Positions 7,125 through 15,576 of a stretch of 20,080 nt of DNA are shown here, piece after piece. Within the stretch, counting starts at the first letter, position 1. Every line of letters begins with the position of its first letter. The position numbers and the translations under genes were made by a program. The notes under the pieces were generated by a model. The model was not told the origin of the DNA and did not search any database. It was given only the letters and a program-made list of their open reading frames with translations. The stretch comes from Clostridiales bacterium (GTDB lineage Bacteria; Bacillota; Clostridia; Oscillospirales; Oscillospiraceae): contig SFHJ01000039.1 in assembly GCA_004555655.1 (NCBI GenBank), positions 1 to 20,080 of the forward strand, given 5' to 3'.

Positions 7125-7904
7125 ATGGACGAAAAAACATGCAGCTATTATTATACGACCGACACCTCCATGCGCGCGCCGGGCGGCGCGTTTACGCCGG
7201 CGGCGTATCTGCGCCTGGTCGAGACGGCGCTTGAGGCGCATATGACGGTTCTGCAGCTCGACGTGCCGCGGCTCGTGCGCGAATTCGGTGTGACGTGGGT
7301 GCTGCTGTCGATCAGCTTTGAGATGCTGCGCGCCGTGGGGCCGAACGAGCGCGTGTGCGTCAAAACCTGGGCCACGTACCGCAAGGGCGCCGTCTACCGC
7401 CGCGAGGTGCAGCTGCTCGGCGATGACGGGGCCGTCATCGCAAACGCCGCCGCGTTCTACGCGCTTCTGGACGTGCGCGCGCGGCGCATCTGCATGGATA
7501 AGTCCGTCATGGCCGCCATCGATTTGCCCGACGGCGGGACGCTGCTCACGGCCGGCTCGCGCACGCAGTTTGACCCGGCCGGCTTCACGCCCGTCGAGAC
7601 GCGCCGCGTGCGCCCGAGCTGGCTCGATGCCATCGGCCACATGAACAACAGCCGCTATGCCGAGCTGGCCTTTGACGCGCTCACGGCCGACGAGCGCGCG
7701 CGGATGGGCGCGCTCTCGCGGCTGGAGTTTTACTTCATGAGCGAGCTCCGGCAGGCGGACGCCGTGCAGATTCTGCGGTGCGCGCAGGAAAACGGCGCGT
7801 CCGTCGCCGGTGTGCGCGAAGCGGACGGCAAGGCGTCGTTTCTGGTGAAATTCTTCTTCGGCGCGCAGCAGACAAGCGGCGATACGATAATTCGCACAGC
7901 ATAA
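7125..7904 (+). CDS. Acyl-ACP thioesterase (double hotdog)
   Basis: A cytoplasmic hydrolase of 259 residues that should release free fatty acids from acyl carrier protein, or cleave a related acyl thioester. It fits the bacterial acyl-ACP thioesterase family (PF01643) in length and in its two hotdog halves. The first half carries FGVTWVLLSISFEML and YALLDVRARRI; the second starts with the signature DAIGHMNNSRYAELAFDAL, the catalytic-region motif, and ends with the strand SFLVKFFF. ATG 7125 has AAGGAG at 7110-7115, nine bases upstream. It has its own promoter and is followed by the separate promoter and riboswitch of the lysine operon, so it is probably a single-gene unit. Such enzymes in gut clostridia are thought to tune membrane lipid or free fatty acid pools; chain-length preference cannot be read here. 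Confidence 0.87.
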   Translation: MDEKTCSYYYTTDTSMRAPGGAFTPAAYLRLVETALEAHMTVLQLDVPRLVREFGVTWVLLSISFEMLRAVGPNERVCVKTWATYRKGAVYRREVQLLGDDGAVIANAAAFYALLDVRARRICMDKSVMAAIDLPDGGTLLTAGSRTQFDPAGFTPVETRRVRPSWLDAIGHMNNSRYAELAFDALTADERARMGALSRLEFYFMSELRQADAVQILRCAQENGASVAGVREADGKASFLVKFFFGAQQTSGDTIIRTA

Positions 7905-7941
7905 ATATCAACAATTCCGGAATTTTTGTATATTCCCACAG

Positions 7942-7971
7942 TCGACAGATGCGCTGCGGGGATGATAAAAT
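7942..7971 (+). promoter_or_regulatory. Promoter of the lysine operon
   Basis: TCGACA (7942-7947, five of six to consensus), an 18-base spacer and TAAAAT (7966-7971) preceded by TG one base upstream (extended -10). The predicted start near 7978 places the lysine aptamer at the very beginning of the transcript. Confidence 0.7.
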
Positions 7972-7997
7972 GTACAAAACTACATACAGCAGTTAAA

Positions 7998-8155
7998 GGA
8001 TAGAGGCGCGGACGTCAAGAGTACCGCGCGGTGTAAGGTGTTCGCAGCACCGTTGCCGCGTGAGAAAGGGGCTGCCGCCGAAGACGGGCGAGGCGAAGTC
8101 CGCCTGGTTATGCGTATAAGATGCGTATGACTGTCGCGTTTGCGGAGAGCTATGG
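7998..8155 (+). ncRNA. Lysine riboswitch (L box) aptamer
   Basis: The RNA senses free lysine and switches off transcription of the downstream genes. The conserved L-box blocks are present in order: GATAGAGGCGCGGA (P1 5' side and core), CAAGAGTA, GGGGCTGCCGCCGAAG, GGCGAGGCG with CCTGGTTATG, GACTGTCGCG, and GGAGAGCTATGG (closing core and P1 3' side). Their order and spacing match the five-helix lysine aptamer. It lies 5' of dapA, a common position for this class. Control most likely works through the terminator at 8211-8241. Confidence 0.93.
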
Positions 8156-8210
8156 ATTGATTGCGAAAGCCGGTACGCCGCAGGCGTTCAACGGCAACGA
8201 ACGATTTTAC

Positions 8211-8241
8211 ACAGCCGATGCCGCGCGCATTGGCTGTTTTT
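8211..8241 (+). terminator. Intrinsic terminator of the lysine riboswitch expression platform
   Basis: An 11-base-pair stem (ACAGCCGATGC with GCATTGGCTGT, one G-U pair, loop CGCGC) runs straight into TTTTT. It sits between the aptamer and the dapA ribosome binding site. Lysine binding should favour this hairpin and stop transcription. A small hairpin just before it (ACGCC-GCA-GGCGT, from about 8175) may belong to the alternative fold. Confidence 0.9.
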
Positions 8242-8266
8242 GTATGGAAAAAAGGAGACGTGCATC

Positions 8267-9154
8267 ATGACTTCCAACCCCATTTTCCGCGGCGTGGCAA
8301 CGGCGCTGATCACACCGCTCAACGCAGACGGTATCGACTATGAGGCGTTCGGCCGTCTGATCGACGACCAGATCGCAAACGGCATTCCCGCGCTCGTCAT
8401 TGCCGGCACCACCGGCGAGGGCGCCACGCTCAGTGACGGGGAACACCGCGCTGTGGTCGATTTCGCCGTACAGCGCGTGGCGGGCCGGGCCACCGTTATC
8501 GCGGGCACGGGCTCGAACGACACGGCCTACGCGGTGTCGCTGACGAAGTTCTGCTGCGAGGTCGGCGCAGACGCGATGCTGGTCGTGACGCCTTACTATA
8601 ATAAGGCGACGCAGAATGGCCTGGTGAAGATGTATGAGACCATCGCCGACGCGTCGACAAAGCCGATCATCGTCTACAATGTCCCATCGCGCACGGGCGT
8701 GGGCATCCAGCCGGCGACCTATGCGCGCCTGGCCGAGCATCCCAACATCCGCGCCATCAAGGAGGCCAACGGCAACATCTCCGCCGTGGCCGAGACGATG
8801 GCGCTGGTGGGCGACAAGCTGGATGTCTATTCCGGCAACGACGATCAGATCGTGCCGATTCTGTCGCTCGGCGGCGCGGGCGTGATCTCGGTTCTGTCGA
8901 ACGTCGCGCCGAAGCAGACCATCGAGATCTGCGACCGCTTCTTCGCGGGTGACGTATCGGGCAGCGCCAAGCTGCAGCTGGAGCTTCTGCCGCTCATTCA
9001 GGCGCTGTTCAGCGAGGTCAACCCCATCCCCGTCAAGGCCGCGATGGCCGCGCAGGGCTGGTGCGAGAATTTCCTGCGTCTGCCGCTGACCGGGATGGAA
9101 GCCGCGCACGAAGAAAAACTGCTCGCGCTGATGCGCAGCCAGCATATTCTGTAA
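8267..9154 (+). CDS. dapA: 4-hydroxy-tetrahydrodipicolinate synthase
   Basis: DapA condenses pyruvate with aspartate semialdehyde to form hydroxytetrahydrodipicolinate, the committed step to diaminopimelate and lysine. The 295-residue (beta/alpha)8 enzyme shows GTTGEGATL (Thr48-Thr49), the VTPYYNK stretch with Tyr111, YNVPSRTG with catalytic Tyr137 and Arg142, and the Schiff-base Lys165 in AIKEANGN. Length is standard. ATG 8267 has AAGGAG at 8252-8257, nine bases upstream, directly after the riboswitch terminator. It is the first gene of the operon and therefore fully exposed to lysine-dependent attenuation. Confidence 0.97.
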   Translation: MTSNPIFRGVATALITPLNADGIDYEAFGRLIDDQIANGIPALVIAGTTGEGATLSDGEHRAVVDFAVQRVAGRATVIAGTGSNDTAYAVSLTKFCCEVGADAMLVVTPYYNKATQNGLVKMYETIADASTKPIIVYNVPSRTGVGIQPATYARLAEHPNIRAIKEANGNISAVAETMALVGDKLDVYSGNDDQIVPILSLGGAGVISVLSNVAPKQTIEICDRFFAGDVSGSAKLQLELLPLIQALFSEVNPIPVKAAMAAQGWCENFLRLPLTGMEAAHEEKLLALMRSQHIL

Positions 9155-9164
9155 GGAGCGGGCC

Positions 9165-9911
9165 ATGAAGATCATCGTACACGGCTATACGGGCCGCATG
9201 GGCCAGACGGTCTGCCGTCTGGCAGAGGGCGGTTTCGCTGGCGCAGAAATCGCCGCGCGCGTGAGCGTGGACTGCCCCAATCCGGGCGAGAACGGCTGCT
9301 ACACGAACCTTTCCGATTTTACGGGCGCGGCCGACTGCGTGGTGGATTTTTCGCACCACGCGGCGACGGATGCGCTGCTTGACTACTGCGTGGCGAGAAA
9401 GCTTCCCGCCGTTATTGCAACCACGGGCCAGACCGAGGAAGAAAAGGCCGCGATCGTCGAGGCCGCAAAGCAGATTCCCGTCTTTTTCTCGGCCAACTAC
9501 TCGCTGGGCATTGCGGTGCTGGCCGAGCTGGCGCAGAAGGCGGCGGCCATGTTCCCGGACGCCGATATTGAGATTGTGGAGACGCACCACAACCAGAAAT
9601 TAGACGTGCCCAGCGGCACGGCGCTTTTGCTGGCCAACCGGATCAAGGTTGTGCGCCCGGAGGCTGAGCTGGTGATCGGCCGGCACGAAAACGGCAAGCG
9701 CACCAGGCAGCAGATCGGCATCCACTCGCTGCGCCTTGGCAGCGAGACCGGCACGCACGAAATTTTGATTTCCACCGGCAGCGAGACGCTCACGCTCACG
9801 CACCGGGCGGAAAACCGGGCGCTGTTCGCCGAGGGTGCGCTGCGCGCGGCAAGCTGGCTCATGGGTAAGCCCGCAGGGCTGTACGCCATGCGCGACCTGA
9901 TTGGAGGATAA
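9165..9911 (+). CDS. dapB: 4-hydroxy-tetrahydrodipicolinate reductase
   Basis: DapB reduces the DapA product to tetrahydrodipicolinate with NADH or NADPH. The N-terminal dinucleotide loop is HGYTGRMG (6-13), followed by VVDFS (59-63) and IATTGQ. The substrate-binding and catalytic block ETHHNQKLDVPSGTA holds His141-His142 and Lys145. The 248-residue length fits the shorter Firmicute form. TAAGGAG, overlapping the dapA stop, lies six bases before the ATG. The dapH gene starts three bases after its stop. Confidence 0.97.
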   Translation: MKIIVHGYTGRMGQTVCRLAEGGFAGAEIAARVSVDCPNPGENGCYTNLSDFTGAADCVVDFSHHAATDALLDYCVARKLPAVIATTGQTEEEKAAIVEAAKQIPVFFSANYSLGIAVLAELAQKAAAMFPDADIEIVETHHNQKLDVPSGTALLLANRIKVVRPEAELVIGRHENGKRTRQQIGIHSLRLGSETGTHEILISTGSETLTLTHRAENRALFAEGALRAASWLMGKPAGLYAMRDLIGG

Positions 9912-9914
9912 AGC

Positions 9915-10607
9915 ATGAACGCACAGGAAATTATTTCTTATATCGCAAACGCGCAGAAGAAAACGCCCGTGAAGCTCTACGTCAAAGAGCGCGCGCCCAT
10001 CGACTACGGCGACGCCAGGGTCTTTGGCGCGGGCGACAAGGTGGTCTTCGGCGAGTGGAATGCGCTGAAGCCCATTCTGGAGGCCAACCGCGATAAGATC
10101 GAAGATCTCGTCATCGAAAACGACTGCCGCAACAGCGCCATTGCGATGCTCGACAAGAAAGACATTCCCGCACGCATCGAGCCGGGCGCGGTGATCCGCG
10201 AGCAGGTCACGATCGGCAAAAACGCCGTTATCATGATGGGCGCGATCATCAACATCGGCGCCGTCATCGGAGAAGGCACCATGATCGACATGGGCGCGGT
10301 GCTCGGCGGGCGTGCGACCGTGGGCAACCATTGCCACGTCGGCGCGGGCGCGGTGCTGGCGGGTGTGATCGAGCCGGCTTCGGCAACGCCGGTCATCGTG
10401 GAGGACGACGTGCTCATCGGCGCGAACGCCGTCGTGATCGAGGGCGTGCATATCGGCCGCGGCGCGGTAGTTGCGGCAGGCGCGATCGTGACGCAGGACG
10501 TGCCGCAGAACGCGGTCGTGGCAGGCTGCCCCGCGCGCGTCATCAAGATGAAGGACGAAAAAACAACCATGAAAACCGCGCTCGAGGATGCGCTCAGAAC
10601 GATTTAA
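9915..10607 (+). CDS. dapH: Tetrahydrodipicolinate N-acetyltransferase
   Basis: DapH transfers an acetyl group from acetyl-CoA to tetrahydrodipicolinate, opening the ring to N-acetyl-2-amino-6-oxopimelate. The 230-residue protein has a short helical N-terminus and a left-handed beta helix of hexapeptide repeats from about residue 90 to 190 (for example IGKNAVIMMGAIINIGAVIG and IGRGAVVAAGAIV). Trimeric acyltransferases have this architecture. Length and the N-terminal LYVKERAPID region fit the DapH subfamily rather than the longer succinyl-type DapD. The GGAGG ribosome site overlaps the end of dapB. An acetyl-specific aminotransferase and deacetylase in the same operon support the acetyl over the succinyl route. 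Confidence 0.95.
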   Translation: MNAQEIISYIANAQKKTPVKLYVKERAPIDYGDARVFGAGDKVVFGEWNALKPILEANRDKIEDLVIENDCRNSAIAMLDKKDIPARIEPGAVIREQVTIGKNAVIMMGAIINIGAVIGEGTMIDMGAVLGGRATVGNHCHVGAGAVLAGVIEPASATPVIVEDDVLIGANAVVIEGVHIGRGAVVAAGAIVTQDVPQNAVVAGCPARVIKMKDEKTTMKTALEDALRTI

Positions 10608-10633
10608 TCTCAAAAGAGAGTGGAGAAGAGAAC

Positions 10634-11890
10634 ATGAAGAAATCTGTCCCCTTTACGCTGGCGCAGGCGCAGCAGTGGCGCGAAACCTACCACACGCCGT
10701 TTTACGTCTATGACGCGGCGGGTATCCGCAAATGTGTGCAGGATCTGTATGCCGCGTTTTCGTGGAACGAAGGATTCCGGGAGTATTTTGCCGTCAAGGC
10801 GCTGCCGAACCCGGCGATCCTGCGCCTTCTGCGCGCGCTTGGCTGCGGCGCGGACTGCGCGTCCATGACCGAGCTGACGCTGTGCGAAAAGACGGGCATC
10901 CGGGATATCATGTTCTCGGCCAACGAGGTCACGACAAGAGAATATGAAGCCGCCGTGCGTGCCGGGGCCATCGTAAACTTTGACGATATCACGCAGATCG
11001 CGCAGCTCGAGAAGGTCTGCAAGGTGCCTGAGACGGTCTGCTGCCGCTACAATCCCGGCGAGTTTCAGATCACGAACGACATCATGGGCCACCTGTATGA
11101 CTCGAAATTCGGCATGACGAAGGGCCAGCTTTTTGACGCGCTGAAGCTCCTGCGCGAAAAGGGCGCGAAGCGCTTCGGCGTGCACGCGATGCTGGCCAGC
11201 TGCTCGCTGGACGAGGTCTATTACCCCGATCTCTCGCGCGAGCTGTTTACGCTGGCGCTGGAAATTCGCGAAAAGCTCGGCATCACGCTGTCGTTCATCG
11301 ACCTCTCGGGCGGCATGGGCATTGCGTACCGGCCGGAGGAAAAACCGGTGGATATCTTCGCCGTGGGCGAGGGCGTGCGCCGGGCGTATGACGAGGTTCT
11401 GACGAAAAACGGCATTTCCCTTGCGCTCTATACCGAGATGGGCCGGTATATCACCGGGCCTTACGGCTATCTTGTCACCAGCGTCATCGGCGAAAAGCAC
11501 ATCTACAAGGACTATGTCGGCGTGGATGCGACGGCGTGCGATCTGATGCGCCCGGCGATGTACGGCGCGTACCACCACATCACGGTGCTGGGAAAAGAGG
11601 ACGCGCCGTGTGAAACCACGGTGGACGTGGCGGGCTCTCTTTGCGAGAACAACGACAAATTTGCCGTCGACCGCAAGCTGCCGGCGCTCCGGTACGGCGA
11701 CATCCTCGCTATCCACGACGCGGGCGCGCACGGGCATTCGATGGGCTACAACTATAACGGAAAGCTCCGCTGCGCGGAGCTGCTGCTGGAAAACGGCGAA
11801 GTGCGCCTCATCCGCCGGGCCGAGACGGCGCGCGATTACTTCGCCACGCTGGATATCGACGGGGCGTTCTCGCCGGAGGATTTGGCATGA
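10634..11890 (+). CDS. lysA: Diaminopimelate decarboxylase (variant motifs)
   Basis: LysA removes CO2 from meso-diaminopimelate to give lysine, using pyridoxal phosphate. The 418-residue fold-III enzyme has the PLP lysine at Lys55 (YFAVKALPNP), the glycine loop LSGGMGIAY, and the C-terminal sheet domain ending in HDAGAHGHSMGYNYNG. Several signatures differ from textbook LysA: CENND instead of CESGD around the catalytic cysteine, EMGRY instead of EPGR, and HAMLAS where HxGS is usual. The start at ATG 10634 has GGAG eight bases upstream, and the stop overlaps patA as ATGA. The operon strongly supports diaminopimelate decarboxylase. A related decarboxylase acting on another diamino acid is the alternative. 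Confidence 0.88.
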   Translation: MKKSVPFTLAQAQQWRETYHTPFYVYDAAGIRKCVQDLYAAFSWNEGFREYFAVKALPNPAILRLLRALGCGADCASMTELTLCEKTGIRDIMFSANEVTTREYEAAVRAGAIVNFDDITQIAQLEKVCKVPETVCCRYNPGEFQITNDIMGHLYDSKFGMTKGQLFDALKLLREKGAKRFGVHAMLASCSLDEVYYPDLSRELFTLALEIREKLGITLSFIDLSGGMGIAYRPEEKPVDIFAVGEGVRRAYDEVLTKNGISLALYTEMGRYITGPYGYLVTSVIGEKHIYKDYVGVDATACDLMRPAMYGAYHHITVLGKEDAPCETTVDVAGSLCENNDKFAVDRKLPALRYGDILAIHDAGAHGHSMGYNYNGKLRCAELLLENGEVRLIRRAETARDYFATLDIDGAFSPEDLA

Positions 11891-13032
11891 GCCTGCTCAA
11901 CGAAGCGCTCTACGGCGCGCAGCGCAGCGCCATCCGGGAGTTTTCGCGCCTGGCGAAGCAGACGCCCGGCTGCGTGAGCCTGACGCTGGGCGAGCCGGAT
12001 TTTGACACGCCTGCGCCCATTATCGATACGGCGTGCGGCGCGCTGCGCAATCACGAGACGCACTACATTGAAAATAACGGCGCGCCCGAGCTGCGCGCGG
12101 CGATCGCGCACTTTGAGCGCGAGAAAAACGGCATGGATTACGGCGAGGATGAAGTGATCGTCACCGCAGGCGCGACGCAGGCGCTGTTCACGGCGCTCTT
12201 TGGCGTGCTGAACCCCGGCGACGAGGTCATCGTGCCCACGCCCGCATTCGTGCTGTATGAGCAGATCGTAAAGCTCTGCCGGGGCGTGTTCGTGCCGCTG
12301 GACACGACAAAAACGGGCTTTCAGCTCACGAAACAGGCGCTTGCCGCGGCCATCACGCCGAAGACCAAGGCCATTGTGCTGAACTCGCCCAACAATCCCA
12401 CGGGCTGCGTGTACACAAAAGAAAGCCTCGACGCGGTATATGACTGCGTGAAGGGAACCGATATTTTCGTCGTCTGCGACGACGTGTACCGCCAGCTCAT
12501 TTATACGGAAACCTATCACAGCTTCGCGGAGTTCCACGATTTAAGGCGGCAGCTGCTTGTGGTGCAGAGCTTTTCCAAGCCCTACGCCATGACCGGCTGG
12601 CGTGTGGGGTATCTGCTGGCAGACAAATCGGTCAAAGAGCGGCTGGAGCTTCTGCACCAGTTCATGGTCGTCTCCACGCCGGCGCCGTTTCAGCGCGCGT
12701 GCATCACGGCGCTGGGCTGCGACGTGACGCCCCTGCGCGAGACGTACCGCAAACGGCGGGCGTACGTGCTGGGCAGGCTGCGGGAGATGGGCCTTGATGT
12801 GACCGAGCCGGAGGGGGCGTTCTACGTCTTTCCTTCCATTGAAAGGTTCGGCCTGCCGTCGGGCGAGTTCTGCGCGCGGATGATAAAGGAGGCGGGCCTT
12901 GCCGCCACGCCGGGCGCGTGCTTCGGCGCGGAAGGACACATCCGCCTGACCTACTGCTACTCCGACGGCGCGCTCAAAGAGGGGCTCGACCGGCTGGAGC
13001 GGTTCTGCAGAGAGCTGGAGGCGGGCATATGA
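11887..13032 (+). CDS. patA: N-acetyl-LL-diaminopimelate aminotransferase (class I)
   Basis: This PLP aminotransferase should transfer an amino group from glutamate to N-acetyl-2-amino-6-oxopimelate, giving N-acetyl-LL-diaminopimelate. The 381-residue fold-I enzyme has LTLGEPDFDTP near the start, VTAGATQAL, the NSPNNPTG loop (166-173), CDDVY, and the PLP lysine Lys231 in SFSKPYAMTGWRVGY. Sequence alone would say only aspartate/aromatic-type aminotransferase. The specific role comes from its place between lysA and the deacetylase in a dapH-containing operon. It overlaps its neighbours by four bases on the left (ATGA with lysA) and four on the right (ATGA with the deacetylase), so the three are probably translationally coupled. 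Confidence 0.9.
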   Translation: MSLLNEALYGAQRSAIREFSRLAKQTPGCVSLTLGEPDFDTPAPIIDTACGALRNHETHYIENNGAPELRAAIAHFEREKNGMDYGEDEVIVTAGATQALFTALFGVLNPGDEVIVPTPAFVLYEQIVKLCRGVFVPLDTTKTGFQLTKQALAAAITPKTKAIVLNSPNNPTGCVYTKESLDAVYDCVKGTDIFVVCDDVYRQLIYTETYHSFAEFHDLRRQLLVVQSFSKPYAMTGWRVGYLLADKSVKERLELLHQFMVVSTPAPFQRACITALGCDVTPLRETYRKRRAYVLGRLREMGLDVTEPEGAFYVFPSIERFGLPSGEFCARMIKEAGLAATPGACFGAEGHIRLTYCYSDGALKEGLDRLERFCRELEAGI

Positions 13033-14189
13033 CGAAGATCGACTGGCTGTGCGAGGCCGAGGCGATCTCGCCCGAGATCACGGCGCTGCGCGAGGCGCTG
13101 CACCGCAGGCCAGAGCTCGGCAATCAGGAATTTGAAACTGCCGCTCTGGTCGAGAAAACGCTGCAGGGCTGCGGCATACAGACCGCGCGCATTCTGGATA
13201 CGGCCGTGATCGGCACGCTTCCGGGCGCAAAGCCCGGGCCGTGCGCCGCGCTGCGCGCGGATATGGACGCGCTGCCGGTGACGGAGCAGACGCACGCGGT
13301 GTGCGCGTCCGAAGTTCCCGGCGTGATGCACGCGTGCGGGCACGACGTACATATGGCGGCCGTGCTTGGCGCGGCGATGCTGCTGGGAAAACACCGTGAT
13401 AATCTTTGCGGCACGGTGAAATTCTTCTTTCAGCCTGATGAGGAAGGAACCGGCGGCGCGCAGCGCATGATCGCCGCGGGCTGCATGGAAGGCGTGAACG
13501 CCGTTTTCGGCGCGCATGTTGCGCCCGGACTTCCGCTGGGGCAGGTGGGTGTGCGGTTCGGCAAGTTCTATGCCGCTTCCGACACCTTTCAGATCGCCGT
13601 GCGCGGCAGGAGCTGCCACGGCGCCACGCCCGAAAAAGGCATTGATGCGCTGGCCGCGGCGTGTGAGCTGGCGCTGCGGCTCAAAAGGCTGCCCGCGGAA
13701 TTGGGCGAGCCGTGCGTTCTGAGCGTCTGCACGCTGCGCGCCGGGACGGCCATCAACGTGCTTGCCGGCGAGGCCGCGCTGACCGGGATTCTGCGCACGC
13801 TGGGCCATGACAGCCGCGCATATATGAAGCGCCGCCTGCGCGAGACGGCCGCGGCCGCGGCGCAGGAGACCGGGACGGACATTGACGTGCGGCTGCACGA
13901 GAGCTATCCGGGCATTGTGAATCACGACGGCGAGAGCGGGCGGGTGCGGCGCGTGGCCGGGCAGCTGCTGGGCGAAACCGCCGTGACGGTGCTGGAAAGC
14001 CCGACCATGACCACCGAGGATTTCGGGTATTTCCTTGACGAAACGCCCGGCAGCTTTTATCACATCGGCGCGGGCTGCGAAAACCCCCTGCACAGCCCGC
14101 AGTTCTTCCCCGACGCGCGCGCGGCTGTACTGGCCGCGGCGCTGCACGCTGCCATCGCGGCGGATTTTTTGGAAAACCCTTCCGCGTAA
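13029..14189 (+). CDS. dapL: N-acetyldiaminopimelate deacetylase (M20 amidohydrolase)
   Basis: A metal-dependent hydrolase of 386 residues that should remove acetate from N-acetyl-LL-diaminopimelate, releasing LL-diaminopimelate. Peptidase family M20D landmarks are visible: LHRRPELGNQEFET near the start, LRADMDALP, the metal-binding HACGHDVHM (Cys103, His105), QPDEEG (Glu138-Glu139), a dimerisation domain with RGRSCHGATPEKGIDA, and TEDFGYF plus the YHIGAG end. Sequence alone would also allow a hippurate or IAA-amino-acid hydrolase; the operon decides. This protein corresponds to B. subtilis YkuR. The symbol dapL is ambiguous because it is also used for an unrelated LL-DAP aminotransferase. 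ATG 13029 overlaps the patA stop. Confidence 0.88.
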   Translation: MTKIDWLCEAEAISPEITALREALHRRPELGNQEFETAALVEKTLQGCGIQTARILDTAVIGTLPGAKPGPCAALRADMDALPVTEQTHAVCASEVPGVMHACGHDVHMAAVLGAAMLLGKHRDNLCGTVKFFFQPDEEGTGGAQRMIAAGCMEGVNAVFGAHVAPGLPLGQVGVRFGKFYAASDTFQIAVRGRSCHGATPEKGIDALAAACELALRLKRLPAELGEPCVLSVCTLRAGTAINVLAGEAALTGILRTLGHDSRAYMKRRLRETAAAAAQETGTDIDVRLHESYPGIVNHDGESGRVRRVAGQLLGETAVTVLESPTMTTEDFGYFLDETPGSFYHIGAGCENPLHSPQFFPDARAAVLAAALHAAIAADFLENPSA

Positions 14190-14213
14190 GGCGGAGCTGA
14201 AAGGAACAGACAG

Positions 14214-15536
14214 ATGAAAACCATTGTTGTGAAATTCGGCGGCAGCTCTTTGGCAAGCGCCGGACAGTTTGAAAAAGTCGCGGATATCATCCGCGCAGAA
14301 CCCGCCCGCCGCTATGTCGTGGCCTCCGCGCCCGGAAAGCGCGACAGCGCCGACACCAAGGTGACGGATCTTCTCTACCGCTGCTATGATCTTGCCAGCG
14401 CGAAGGAGGATTTTTCTCCCGTGCTTTCGCAGATCGAGGCGCGCTTTTCCGATATTGCCGAGGAGCTGGGCCTTGCGTTTGACGTGGCGGGCGAGATCGC
14501 CGTGATCCGCAAGCATCTCGGCCACAATCCGCAGCGCGACTATATGGCAAGCCGCGGCGAATACCTCAACTCCAAGCTGCTGGCGGCATTTTTGGGCTAT
14601 GACTTTTTAGACCCGGCGCAAGCCGTGCGCTTCTTCCCGGACGGCTCGTTTGACAGCGAGACGACGAACGAAAATCTGGCTGCGGCGCTCTCCGGCAGCG
14701 AGCGCTGCGTGGTGGCGGGCTTCTACGGCGCGTTTGCCGATGGCACCATCCACACCTTCTCGCGCGGCGGCTCGGACGTGACGGGCGCAATCGTCGCGCG
14801 CGCGGTGAAGGCCGATCTGTATGAAAACTGGACGGACGTGTCGGGTATGCTGTCTGCCGACCCGCGCATCGTGGAAAATCCGCACGCCATCAGCCAGATT
14901 ACGTACAGGGAGCTGCGCGAGCTGAGCTACATGGGCGCAAGCGTTCTGCATGAGGATGCGGTCTTCCCGGTGCAGAAGGCGAACATCCCCATCAACATCC
15001 GCAACACCAACCGGCCTGCCGACCCCGGCACGATGATCATGCCGGCGCTGCCGGGCCGCCGTGCCACGCGCAAGGTCACGGGTGTGGCCGGACACACGGG
15101 CTTCAGCAGCATCCTCATCGACAAGGCCATGATGAACGGCGAGATTGGTTTCGGCGCGAAGCTGCTGACGATCCTCGCGCGCCACGGCGTGTCGTTTGAG
15201 CACTGCCCGTCCGGCATCGATACCATGTCCATCATCGTTTCCACTGCCAGTCTCGCGCCTTCGCGCGATGCGATCCTTGCCGAGATCGAGGCCGAGCTGC
15301 AGCCCGACCACGTGAGCGTGGAGGATCATCTGGCGCTCATCGCCGTCGTCGGTCAGGGCATGATCTATTCCAAGGGCGTGGCCGCGTCCATCTTCCGCGC
15401 CATCGCCGACGCGAACATCAACATCCGCATGATCGATCAGGGCTCGAGCGAGCTGAACATCATCGTCGCCGTGCAGGAGGCCGACTACGAAAACGCCATC
15501 CGCAGCATCTACCACGCGGTGGAAAACCGGCTGTAA
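14214..15536 (+). CDS. lysC: Aspartate kinase
   Basis: Aspartokinase phosphorylates aspartate, the entry to the aspartate family of amino acids. The 440-residue protein has the N-terminal KFGGSS (7-12), SRGEYLNSKLLA, the nucleotide-site stretch FSRGGSDVTGAIVARA, and a C-terminal pair of ACT domains (about 300-440; the second includes VVGQGMIYSKGVAASIFRAI). ACT domains are the allosteric sites for end-product amino acids, so this kinase may be inhibited by lysine as well as controlled by the riboswitch; which effector binds cannot be read. AAAGGA stands about ten bases before the ATG and 24 bases separate it from the deacetylase. It is the last gene of the lysine operon. Confidence 0.95.
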   Translation: MKTIVVKFGGSSLASAGQFEKVADIIRAEPARRYVVASAPGKRDSADTKVTDLLYRCYDLASAKEDFSPVLSQIEARFSDIAEELGLAFDVAGEIAVIRKHLGHNPQRDYMASRGEYLNSKLLAAFLGYDFLDPAQAVRFFPDGSFDSETTNENLAAALSGSERCVVAGFYGAFADGTIHTFSRGGSDVTGAIVARAVKADLYENWTDVSGMLSADPRIVENPHAISQITYRELRELSYMGASVLHEDAVFPVQKANIPINIRNTNRPADPGTMIMPALPGRRATRKVTGVAGHTGFSSILIDKAMMNGEIGFGAKLLTILARHGVSFEHCPSGIDTMSIIVSTASLAPSRDAILAEIEAELQPDHVSVEDHLALIAVVGQGMIYSKGVAASIFRAIADANINIRMIDQGSSELNIIVAVQEADYENAIRSIYHAVENRL

Positions 15537-15547
15537 AAAATGAGGCT

Positions 15548-15576
15548 GTCGAAAAACTCCGTTGGAGTTTTTCGAC
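15548..15576 (+). terminator. Hairpin terminating the lysine operon
   Basis: A perfect 13-base-pair stem (GTCGAAAAACTCC, loop GTT, then its complement) begins 12 bases after the lysC stop. The T run is part of the 3' arm and is followed by AACA rather than a free U tract, so it is not a canonical terminator. The position strongly suggests 3' end formation or protection. Confidence 0.6.

Noticed and set aside
2525..7234. Several long plus-strand frames opposite the sensor operon
   Set aside because: They are rich in Arg, His, Ala and Val, show no domains, and mirror the confident minus-strand genes in high-GC DNA.
7913..7928. AATTCCGGAATT followed by TTTTG after the thioesterase gene as a terminator
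   Set aside because: The palindrome leaves almost no loop, and the usable stem is about five weak pairs; it may help, but I cannot support it as a terminator.
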